From positions 1 to 10,487 of the forward strand of contig NWUY0304960015.1 of the NCBI GenBank assembly GCA_004151065.3: 10,487 nt of DNA, read 5' to 3'. Source of the DNA: Larix sibirica. Taxonomy: Eukaryota; Streptophyta; Pinopsida; Pinales; Pinaceae. A program made the position numbers and the translations under genes. The notes below the pieces were generated by a model, which was not told where the DNA came from, did not search any database, and saw nothing but the letters and a program-made list of their open reading frames with translations. Positions 1-7,715 of this stretch are shown in pieces. Position 1 is the first letter of the stretch. Every line of letters begins with the position of its first letter.

Positions 1-1
1 C

Positions 2-1942
2 TATGGAATTCAAATAATACTAATCAATTCTTTTGATGAACGCCGGATAGAATTCACTTTCTGGAAGGTTGCGGCTACTTTTGATGATTATGAACTGTAC
101 ACAACGAAATCAAATCAACACATCCATATAAACCTTACGCGGCTCGATTGGGGAGACATGGACGACCAAAGCTTCTTCTATAATGGTTCATCCGGTGACC
201 TCTGTACACCCGAGGATGCCTTCTGTAGGCATTGCACTTCGTATCCTGTAGTCGTTCCAACGGATAAGAACTACAACATTAGCCGTGATAAGAATATGCA
301 GCAATTCAGTCAAAGAGGATTCCAAATTACATGGAGTATACCCGACTCTTGTCTTTCATGTAACGCCACTGGAGGAACATGTTATCATCATATCAAAAAA
401 ATTGGAAGAGAAATTGATAACTTCGATTCTGGTGATTTTTGCATTTGCCGTCATGGTTTATACTTGGAAAGTAATTGCTCTGAAGGTGAGGATCTCCGAA
501 ACTTGTTTTATTGACCACATCCTTACGTTTCCTTCTCTTACGCCGCTGTTTCGATTTCCGTTCCCTGCAGGGCATCACGCTGTAGGTCAAGTCCTATCTC
601 CAGGAGTTACGGCAGGTAAATTTCCTACCATTAAACCACATCCATCCGTTACTCTTATCTAGGTTTATTTTTTGGAGTATGTGCTCTCTTCAGCATAGTA
701 GTGGTTTCTTGCATAGTGCTCCGTCGGCAATTTTGTTGTACCAGGACTGCCACCGAGGAGCAGAGTATTCGAGCGTTTATGGACCCCATCGCCTCTGGAA
801 CTCCCTCTGTTGAAATTTTTTTAAATTATTATTCCTCTCAGGTGCCCACCAGATATTCTTATGCTCAGATTATGATTTACACAAACAACTTGGCAGAAAA
901 GCTTGGTAAAGGAGGTTTTGGAACAGTTTATAAAGGACAACTTCCCACTGGACGCGAGATAGCTGTGAAGATTTTGGATGAATCCAAACAGAGTGAACAA
1001 CAGTTTATAGCTGAAGTGGCAACAGTGGGTACGACCTGTCATGTTAACCTGGTGCGCCTCTTGGGTTATTCTTCCCAGGGATCCATCAAAGCTTTGGTGT
1101 ATGAATATATGGTGAATGGTTCCCTTGACAAATATATCCACGGAGGCCATCATGACGAGCTGAGCTGGAAACAACTATATTCAATTGCACTTGGTACAGC
1201 TCGCGGTATTGCATACCTGCATGATGAGTGCAGAAATCGCATCTTACATTTCGATATAAAGCCTCACAATGTTCTCCTTGATGACACTTTTTGCCCAAAA
1301 GTTGCAGATTTTGGCTTAGCCCAAATAACTAATAGAGAGGAAAGCCACATCTCTGTTGGTTACAGAGGAACTCTAGGTTACTCTGCCCCAGAGATGGTGT
1401 CTAGGATGTATGGAGTTGTCACTGATAGATCTGATGTTTATAGTTATGGGATGCTGGTGATGGAGATGGTGGGTGCAAGACAGAATATTGATTTTCACAA
1501 TAAAGAGAGTACATCAAGCAAATTTTTCTATCCAGAGTGGGCTTTCAAGCAAGTGGAGAAGGGTCAGTTTGGGAATTTGAGAAAAGGAAACATGTCAGAG
1601 GAAGAGCAGAGGATAGCAAAAAGAAAAAGTTTAGTTGGGCTGTGGTGCATACAATTCAATGCGGTTCGTCGTCCTCCAATGAGTAAAGTAATCGAAATGC
1701 TCGAAGAAGATGCCGGCATTACCACTCCTCCATATCCATTCCCCGTTGATCCACCTATGATAGAAATGCACCTCGATGATTCTGACCCGTCTTCTTCAAC
1801 CATTACCACTCCAACTCCATTTCCATTCCCCATTGATCCACCAATGACAACTATGCAACACCATGCGCCATCTTGTTCTGCTACTTATCCTTTGGAGGTT
1901 GAAAAGAAAAATCCCAAGAGTACTCACAATGCCCAAACCTGA
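2..1942 (+). CDS. LRK10L/WAK-associated-type receptor-like protein kinase, 5'-partial, two exons (2-485 and 663-1942)
   Basis: Membrane receptor kinase, probably a surface sensor that phosphorylates Ser/Thr; its ligand is unknown. The reading frame is open from the left edge, so the start codon and signal peptide lie outside. Joining 2-485 to 663-1942 gives 587 residues. Residues about 1-160 are the ectodomain end, with sequons (N44, N121) and the WAK-associated Cys pattern C117, C120, C127, C147, C149, C159. Residues about 163-181 are a hydrophobic membrane helix followed by Arg-Arg. The kinase domain has the glycine loop GKGGFG (243-248), K264, E279, HFD with D359, K361 and N364, DFG (377-379) and APE (403-405). 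HFD in place of HRD makes it a non-RD kinase, as is usual for the LRK10L group. A Pro-rich duplicated tail follows. The motif usually FYNC in this family reads FYNG here (residue 62), so one Cys may be lost. No internal stop or frameshift is seen. Kinase identity is near certain; the subfamily is likely. Confidence 0.9.
486..662 (+). other. Phase-1 intron of the receptor kinase gene
   Basis: The donor is AAG|GTGAGG (intron starts at 486) and the acceptor is a pyrimidine-rich run ending TCTTATCTAG (ends at 662). Splicing joins the first base of a Gly codon (485) to its last two bases (663-664). This links the Cys-rich ectodomain directly to the membrane helix. Unspliced, the frame meets a TGA at 512-514, so the ectodomain exon read alone would look like a short separate protein. 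An intron just before the membrane segment is expected for LRK10L-type genes. Confidence 0.85.
1717..1857 (+). repeat. In-frame duplicated Pro-rich segment in the kinase C-terminal tail
   Basis: Two direct copies, 1717-1770 and 1801-1857, lie 84 bp (28 codons) apart, so the frame is kept. They encode ITTPPYPFPVDPPM (residues 514-527) and ITTPTPFPFPIDPPM (542-556). The second copy has one extra codon. Many LRK10L kinases end in a short segment of this kind after the kinase domain; the doubling appears to be a local change in this gene. The segment lies outside the catalytic core, so activity should be unaffected. Confidence 0.85.
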
Positions 1943-2610
1943 AACCTCAGAGAGTTTCAGATAATAATTTGATTCTCTTGGGTACTTTATATGTAATAGA
2001 TTTTTAAGTTATCGACTTCAAATGAATAGAAGTAATAGTAGTTGTATTATTTATCGTTTCTCAATTTTAGTGAGAAATTGTTATGTTATCATGTCTAATT
2101 TAATTAGAGTTATTTATTGGGGGTTAATCTTTTAATATAATATCAAGTTTTTATATTATTTAAAGTTTTATTCCGTATTTTAAGATTCAATTGAATGGAA
2201 AAAGATATAACTTGGTTTCACTTTTGGCATTTTATATTTTATATTAGGCATATTTTCATAAAGAGATGTTTCATAGTTATCTAAGAATAATTACTGGTGA
2301 ACCATTCTATTCTCTATGTTGCTGATTCTATTGTCTTTCTAATGCTTGCACTGTTCCTCTTCTCATTATATTCAGACCGCCATTGGAATTTCTCCTGTCA
2401 TTGGAATTTCTTTATATTTCGATTGTCGGTATTGGAGTGATCATTCTCTTGTTATAGTGGAATTTCATTATATTTGAAGTGCGTGCCTCTATGAGACGTT
2501 TCTGTTTCACGCGCCTGAATGTATGCCATGTATTTTTTTTCCTGGAACTGATTTGTAACGTCTGGGCTCTTAGTTTTGCTTGTTGAACTATGGCTTCTGT
2601 GTTTTGGCAG

Positions 2611-2677
2611 CGTACCGTATTTTTTCCAAGATGATCATTACGGCTGGAAATGCGCACTAAATCGATGTTGTGTCAAG
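2611..2677 (+). other. Exon-like island A (splice-site bounded, unassigned)
   Basis: The 67 bp from 2611 to 2677 follow a good acceptor (GTTTTGGCAG) and precede a strong donor (AAG|GTAAGAG). One frame stays open across the island and is rich in Cys, Trp and aromatic residues, but I do not recognise it. It could be an alternative 3' exon of the upstream kinase gene, a UTR exon of an unannotated transcript or chance. Only the splice-like borders support it. Confidence 0.3.
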
Positions 2678-2778
2678 GTAAGAGAAATCATGCTGCTGCT
2701 CTTATGGATAGTGTCTCAAATAATTTCTCACTGGTTGACATAATTTAATTCTAAATTTTAAGGGTTCATGATTTTCAG

Positions 2779-2853
2779 GTCATGAAAATCTGGATGGAAA
2801 TAGGACAGAGATAAGAGGAATTCCAAATTCTTTCTCACCTCAAGGTATCACAG
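2779..2853 (+). other. Exon-like island B (splice-site bounded, unassigned)
   Basis: The acceptor ATTTTCAG ends at 2778. Possible donors are AAG|GTATCA (exon end 2844) and CAG|GTACGA (exon end 2853). If island A is read in its open frame and joined here, the frame reaches a stop after about a dozen codons, so a shared coding role is not supported. A non-coding exon remains possible. Weak evidence. Confidence 0.25.
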
Positions 2854-3082
2854 GTACGAAATTCTCATTTCTTTTTTATTAAAGATTAACACAAACTTTT
2901 CAATGTACAGATTGAAATTTGTTTTTCAGGAAATTGATTGAAATTTGTTCTTTATGAAACTGATTTTATGAATAGACAAATCATAGTTATTTATGGAAAG
3001 CCTTCCTCTCCATTTGTGAAAATTTAGAGAAAAAAATTGTTACAATTTTACTTTTGTATTTAAAAGTTATAAAGCCTATTGA

Positions 3083-3175
3083 GGAGATACCTAATCCCAA
3101 TAGAGTATCTCCTTCGCTCGGCCTACTAAGAGTAGGAGGTTAGTCGGTCGGTCCTTTATCATATATCTACTAACC
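3083..3175. repeat. Three consecutive perfect hairpins
   Basis: Three inverted repeats lie one after another. GGAGATAC (3083-3090) pairs with GTATCTCC (3105-3112). CCTACT (3122-3127) pairs with AGTAGG (3131-3136) across a 3-nt loop. GGTTAGT (3138-3144) pairs with ACTAACC (3169-3175). All arms match perfectly. Strings of short hairpins are common in plant organelle spacers, which fits the block they open. Confidence 0.7.
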
Positions 3176-3363
3176 CCAAAATCTACCGTCATTTTCCCTG
3201 CTATAATGAGGCAATAACTCTGCAGAAATAGTCGAGTCTGTCGATTACGATAGCCTTATCCCCGTGTTTTTATCGGTCTCTTATTCCCAAACTCTGCTCC
3301 TAGCTTCTCTAGCTTTCTTGTATCGATAACCGAGCCCACCTGGTTTAGAGATCTTGGCATGGT

Positions 3364-3652
3364 TGGTTCTAAAAGTGGGATTATGAGTGGCAGGCCAATT
3401 GAGCCCAGCTTGGCCTGGTTCTAAAGGAAAGAAGGCAGAACAAAGGAAAAGGTGGAACTATCAGTGCTAGGCTAGCAATCTGCCATGCCTGGTTCTAAAA
3501 TAAAGAAGGCTCAAGCAGAGCCAAGGAAAGAAATGGGGCTATAAGTGGCACGCTAGCAATCTGCCCTGCCTTGCCTGGTTCTAAAAGAAAGAAGGCTTAA
3601 GCAGAGTCAAGGAAAGAAGTGGGACTATCATTGACACGCTAGCAATCTACTC
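3364..3652. repeat. Tandem repeat, three copies of 74-86 bp plus a partial copy
   Basis: Full copies begin with CCTGGTTCTAAA at 3414, 3488 and 3574 and run through GAAAGAAGGC, AAGGAAAGAA and GCTAGCAATCT. The first is shorter (74 bp) through internal deletion; the second is 86 bp. A partial copy at about 3364-3411 keeps GGTTCTAAAA and then jumps to GTGGGATTATGAGTGGCA, lacking the middle. The copies are diverged and contain stops in the frames I examined, so the array appears non-coding. Confidence 0.85.
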
Positions 3653-3714
3653 TCCCTGTTTCATGGTAGTTATCCTATATGCATGAGACTTGGCGGGCAA
3701 TATTTGCTTGCTTT

Positions 3715-3731
3715 CCTGCCTTAGGGGCAGG
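3715..3731. repeat. Short perfect hairpin
   Basis: CCTGCC (3715-3720) pairs with GGCAGG (3726-3731) across a 5-nt loop in the GC-richest part of the block. There is no T-run after it, so it is not read as a terminator. Confidence 0.5.
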
Positions 3732-3909
3732 ACGCATAGGAAGGGGCGAAGGGCTGAGCGAGCTACTCATAGTGAAGGGGTGGGCAGAGTGATGCGAATG
3801 CATTGCTGATGACTTTTCTTAGGTAGGGGAGGTGGGAGTTCTTTTCTTGGTAGCCTCTACGCCCACATGGGGCACCAGCAAAAAGAAGCATGGAGATTCA
3901 AGTGCCTAA

Positions 3910-3971
3910 TCGATAGCCTTAATGAATTCGTACGGGCGTTGCAGAGGTTGTCTCCAACAGCGTGGTGGGGA
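3910..3971 (+). pseudogene. Detached copy of part of the kelch pseudogene 3' region
   Basis: These 62 bp match 4738-4803 at every base except for a 4-bp gap (ACGG or equivalent missing after CGGGCG). The similarity stops sharply at both ends: left of 3910 the block is unrelated, and after 3971 the copy reads GGTGG where the other reads TCATGG. The gap shifts the frame, so the piece cannot code for the same peptide. The lack of substitutions implies a recent copying event. Confidence 0.9.
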
Positions 3972-4235
3972 GGTGGATTGACTCCACTTCAGTAGGCAGA
4001 GGTTTATGATCCTGTTACAAATACCTGGACCCAAATTCCAAACATGCCATTTGCACGAGCTCAAGTTCTGCCCACAGCTTTTTTGGCAGATATGCTAAAA
4101 CCAATTGCTACTGGAATGACAACATTTAGAGGAAAACTATGTGTACCACAGAGCTTATATTCGTGGCCTTTCTTTGTAGATGTTGGTGGTGAAGCCTATG
4201 ATCCTGCTACTGATTCTTGGCTGGAGATGCCAAAC

Positions 4236-4329
4236 GGTATGGGAGATGGTTGGCCTGCAAGGCAGGCAGGGACAAAATTAAGGGTATGGGAGATGGTTGG
4301 CCTGCAAGGCAGGCAGGGACAAAATTAAG
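4236..4329 (+). repeat. 47-bp perfect tandem duplication inside the kelch pseudogene
   Basis: Copies 4236-4282 and 4283-4329 are identical (starting GGTATGGGAGATGG, ending AAATTAAG). Since 47 is not a multiple of three, the duplication moves the kelch frame. The peptide GMGDGWPARQAGTKL is encoded twice, in different frames. Perfect identity suggests a recent event. Confidence 0.95.
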
Positions 4330-4509
4330 CGTTGTGGTGGATGGTAACTTGTATGCGTTGGATCCTTCTAGTTCATTATACAGCGGTAAGATTAAAATGT
4401 ATGATCCCCAGGAAGATACATGGAAAGTCATTTTGAGGAAAGTACAAATTACACAGATTCAGAGTCACCTTACCTACTAGCTGGATTCTTGGGAAAGCTT
4501 CATGTTATT

Positions 4510-4602
4510 ACAAAAGACATTAGCGACAATGTCGCTGTTTACAAAAGACATTAGCGACAATGTCGTTGTTTACAAAAGACATTAGCGACAATGTCGCTGT
4601 TT
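4510..4602 (+). repeat. 31-bp tandem triplication inside the kelch pseudogene
   Basis: Copies start at 4510, 4541 and 4572, each ACAAAAGACATTAGCGACAA followed by TGTCGCTGTTT or a near match. The second copy has one change (GTCGTTG for GTCGCTG). The two extra copies add 62 bp, shift the frame and place a TAG at 4552-4554. Confidence 0.95.
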
Positions 4603-4862
4603 TGCAGGCTGACACAAGCGAAGGTGCAGTTACATCATCTTCATCGTCATCGACCTCCGATCCTTCTACTAGTATTTCTGATTCTGAGGTTGATAGGAAG
4701 AGCATTGCTAGTCGACATTTTGGCTTTATTGAGCTAGTCGATAGCCTTAATGAATTCGTACGGGCGACGGTTGCAGAGGTTGTCTCCAACAGCGTGGTGG
4801 GGATCATGGAGAAGCTCCTCCCATCAAGAAAAGGTTACCAACTGTACAATCTTTGGAATTGA

Positions 4863-6224
4863 TTAAACGTGGGAGGTTTCCTTTTTATGGAGGCTGTAAC
4901 GCATGATGTTCCCTTAATTGGACATCTGTTAAATAAAAAGTATCATGTGTTTATACCTGTAGAATAAATTAATTTGTAATTTAATGAGAGGAACCATCAC
5001 GGTTGGTGAGGTGGAACGAAGATTTGATCCATATACTTAGGCTACGTTTGACATATAATAGAGTTGGAAGGTGTAGGCTTCCATCTATATAAGGTTTCAC
5101 CATTCCGGCTAAGATATATATAAACAGGGAAAAGTATTAGTAAACCTGAGGTAATCCATTTAGTCACATTTTCTTAAAAATTAGTTCGGATATGATGAAA
5201 TGTCTTCTGGATTTTTTTATAAGCAAAGGAAATGAGTGACTTTTTTTGGTCTAACATATGTTTAAAATATATTAAATAAATGTGTCATGTATTAATTACC
5301 AAGTGTTTATATTTATAGAATAAATTTATAAGTTATTTATATAAGTGGAACCATTTTATATTAAACTTAAATAAATAATAAGTTATTTAAGTAGGCATAA
5401 ACAATATTGATAAATATAATTCATTTGTATGAAACACTAAATCTTAATGAACTTCATCACATTTAGGTAAACATAGACTATATTTAGAACATAGTGGGGT
5501 TTCTTTTGAGTAGAAATCTTTCCTCGGACATATCAATTTCTATAATTAAATTAATGAGGCATTGATTCATGTTTTCATTCTCTCCCAATAGTTTCATGCC
5601 ATGGATGAAATTAACTTTTTTGGCAAGAATTTGTGATGATTATTAACATTTTCATGCCTTGAAAATGATCATGAGGATGAAATACACTATAGGGATGGTT
5701 TGGAGTCATCATATTGTTCATCACACATAGGGTCTAAAGTGGGAAGCTTCTCTAGCTTGGTTATCCTAGGAGACTCATCAAAGCATTTGTAATCATCTCC
5801 AACAGGGTTGGAAACCGTGTCCTAAGTATGAATAGACATGTCCAAGACTAGTGGGGTCTTTTATTGCTCTTTTCTTTTCCCTTTTATCCTCTAGATAAGC
5901 GTGGAATATGATCATCTTGGGATTTTATTTGCTTTTTGATAACCTTAGTCCTGGAGAACATATGGTTCTATGCCTTTTCCTTGGCACTAGACTTTTGAAG
6001 CAAAGGAAACTCATTTACAGGAAGCTATGACAACTTGACCTTTACATTTCTTCCTCTTTTTTAATGCAAATTTTAAATTAAAAAAAAAATTGCTAAATCT
6101 TGGGTTAAGGGCACTACAATATATATAATAATAATATGACATACATTTAAAAAAATCCCTTTATATGGTTGTAAAATGTTATGTGTATAGTTATTTAGAG
6201 TTATGCTCCAAAAACTTAAAATAG
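4863..6224. other. AT-rich intergenic DNA, no gene recognised
   Basis: This follows the pseudogene stop. It contains very AT-rich stretches (about 5220-5420 and 6060-6180) and a poly(A) run near 6080. A diverged direct repeat inside it is listed separately. CTATATAAGG at about 5084 looks like a TATA box, but no gene follows it. I see no open frame of note and no transposase or reverse transcriptase motif. Confidence 0.5.
4947..5354. repeat. Diverged direct repeat pair, about 51 bp each
   Basis: 4947-4997 and 5303-5354 share GTGTTTATA, TAGAATAAATT and GGAACCAT in the same order and spacing, with scattered changes. They lie 356 bp apart. This may be an old local duplication or two ends of a decayed element. 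Low complexity makes part of the match weak, but the shared order is convincing. Confidence 0.55.
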
Positions 6225-6994
6225 GGTAGGACACTTCAAATGTTTCCAAACACTAGTTATGGCATCCAGCATAAAAAACAAACCACAACTATCAAAGATG
6301 GCCTAACAAGGCATCACACCAAGCTACTTGTAGCCACTTCAAAGGATGAATAACAAACTAGCATGAATGCTTACAAGTCCACCCTTGATTTCCCACATAC
6401 AGTATACAAGTCGTCTAGGATATTCTCTAAGCTTACATTAAACAAGTCCTCCAAGCATAGTGCTACAAGTATTCGATAGGGATTCTTTGCGACAAATCCT
6501 AGATCCTTCTCACCCAAGGACATCAAACCCTAGCACATCATGTCTTCTCTAGTTTTTTCCTATCACAAACCCTAGCACCTTCCACCCTTGCATTGATAGA
6601 ATTATAAATACTTTAATATAGGATCTTTGACAAAACGTATTGATTAGAATACTACTCAATTTACGATGATGCACAAAAGTTGTTAAATTAGCATATATAA
6701 TCATCACTAGAAATTGTTCAATTTCAATGGGAATGTACACTAAAACCAGACTTCCAAGTTCACAAATTGTGGAAAGCAATGTACTTCATTTATAGAACAA
6801 ATGAAGTTACAAGTACATACCAATCATAATCTTGTCAAAGGCTAGGACACTCCAATTTGTTTCCAAACCCTAGCTAAGCATTCCACCATCAACAAAAAAC
6901 CATAACTAGCAAGCATGGCATAGATAATGCAATCCGTTAGATCCACCAGATGCCCTTTGCATTGATAAACAACCAGCAAGTTGAAGCCCAATGT
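6225..6994. repeat. Region with a diverged direct repeat (6225-6313 and 6840-6930)
   Basis: Both copies read TAGGACAC, TTTCCAAAC, CTAG, GGCAT or GCATT, CA-rich text, CATAACTA or CACAACTA, then ATGGC and a final GCA. A second shared word, TTTGCATTGATA or CTTGCATTGATA, occurs near 6588 and 6957, so the duplication may extend further. AAACCCTAGC occurs several times. No gene is seen. It may be the non-coding part of an old transposable element. Confidence 0.55.
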
Positions 6995-7715
6995 GTGTCG
7001 TTGATCTCGCTTGATTATAGTTGTTGGATCTATTGCGGTTGTAAATCTATTTTCTCGTGTGCAAATTGATTTGGATGGGTGATCTTAGTTGTTCATCTTG
7101 CTTGATCATAGCCACTGGATCTATTGGGGTGCAAGTCTGTTTTATCCCCTGTGCAACTTAGATTCCGACGGTCAATCTGGGTCATTGATCTCGCTTGATT
7201 GTAGCCATTAGATCTGTTGAGGGTGCTATTCTGTTTTATCCGTTGTGCAAGTTGGAGTTGCAGGTGTGATGTGGGCCATTAATCTCGCTTGATCGTAGCC
7301 ATTAGATCTATTAGGGGTGCAAGTCTATTTTATTCCCTATGCAAGTTGGAGAATGATGTGGATTATGGGTTGTTGATGAAGGGAGAGTGTCGTTGATGAA
7401 GGAAGAGAACAATCATTATATCTATCATGCACAAAACTCGTTGTAAACCCTCGCACATGTTTCAGCGTGATGCAAGATGTGGGCCTTAGATCAGTAAAAA
7501 TCACAACCGCCAGATCTATTGGGCAAAAGGCACCCCACAAACTGGCATCCATGTTCTAGCACGATATAAATCTAGGCTGTGAAATCAGAGAAATCCTGGC
7601 TGTTAGATTCATCGAGGGGAGGGGGAGGTAATTTGTCATAAATGCCCATGCATATTTTAGTCCGATGGGAATCTAGGTCGTTGATTTACCTCAAGATCAA
7701 CCCTTGGATTTGGAA
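6995..7715. repeat. Decayed tandem array, about eight units of roughly 91-114 bp
   Basis: The four clearest units have the core TTGATCTCGCTTGAT (or a close variant) at 7001, 7092, 7185 and 7279, giving periods of 91, 93 and 94. After the core come ATAGCC or GTAGCC, then GGATCTATTG or AGATCTATT, GGGTGCAAGTCT, TTTTAT and GTGCAAGTTGG. A degraded unit near 7367 is followed by three looser ones with the shared word CATGTT, CATGTT or CATATT at 7456, 7550 and 7651, each leading to AATCTAGG or GATGTGGG and an AGATC or TGGAT core. Short open frames inside are not conserved between units. The array appears non-coding. Confidence 0.75.

Larger units (their letters stand above)
1943..3080. other. Downstream intergenic DNA, AT-rich, no clear gene
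   Basis: After the kinase stop comes AT-rich DNA that should contain the 3' UTR and poly(A) site. Several AATAAT/AATAGA-like words occur between 1960 and 2040, but none stands out as the signal. A short 18-bp near-repeat (CATTGGAATTTCT, twice) sits at 2381-2416. Two exon-like islands at 2611-2677 and 2779-2853 are listed separately. Another small repeat, ATTGAAATTTGTT, occurs near 2910 and 2936. I see no coding homology. Confidence 0.6.
3081..3909. other. Compositionally distinct block, possibly mitochondrial-derived nuclear DNA (NUMT)
   Basis: The base composition shifts from AT-rich flanks to a more balanced, purine-run-rich text. Small perfect hairpins cluster at the left end (3083-3112, 3122-3136, 3138-3175), with another at 3715-3731. 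Stretches such as GGCGAAGGGCTGAGCGAGC resemble plant mitochondrial intergenic DNA in style. No mitochondrial gene is present, so origin rests on style alone. The right border is set where similarity to the kelch pseudogene tail begins (3910); the left border is approximate. Alternatives are a decayed transposon or an ordinary low-copy spacer. Confidence 0.35.
3996..4862 (+). pseudogene. F-box/kelch-repeat protein pseudogene (At1g22040 type), 5'-truncated and frameshifted
   Basis: Intact relatives bind an SCF ubiquitin ligase through an F-box and substrates through kelch repeats. Only the C-terminal kelch part remains. The frame begins at 3996, right after an in-frame TAG (3993-3995), with kelch words AEVYDP, NTWTQIPNMP, FVDVGGEAYDP, DSWLEMP, GWPARQAGTKL, SSSLYSGKIKMYDP and EDTWKV. 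The order and wording fit the At1g22040 family as I remember it; the F-box and first kelch repeats are absent. The frame shifts at the 47-bp duplication (4236-4329), shifts again near 4450, then meets a TAG (4552-4554) created by a 31-bp triplication. The last open part (to TGA at 4860-4862) encodes a Ser-rich stretch and HFGFIELV. The two duplications alone account for two of the three shifts. It cannot make a normal protein; a transcript is possible. Confidence 0.85.

Noticed and set aside
285-662. Open frame on the + strand overlapping the ectodomain exon and the intron
   Set aside because: It is out of frame with the Cys-rich exon and crosses the intron; no domain resemblance.
821-1298. 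Minus-strand open frames opposite the kinase exon
   Set aside because: They are shadows of the kinase coding sequence and show no family motif.
3414-3652. Repeat array considered as a CRISPR or a coding repeat
   Set aside because: Units are contiguous and diverged with no unique spacers, the frames I examined contain stops, and the setting is eukaryotic.
4520-4807. Minus-strand open frame opposite the kelch pseudogene tail
   Set aside because: Its apparent repeats come from the 31-bp triplication read backwards; no independent support.
5038-5062. TTAGGCTACGTTTGACATA as the terminus of a MITE
   Set aside because: It resembles the start of some plant MITEs, but I found no matching inverted end or target-site duplication nearby.
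5084-5093. CTATATAAGG as a TATA box
   Set aside because: No open frame or gene follows within reach, and AT-rich DNA gives such words by chance.
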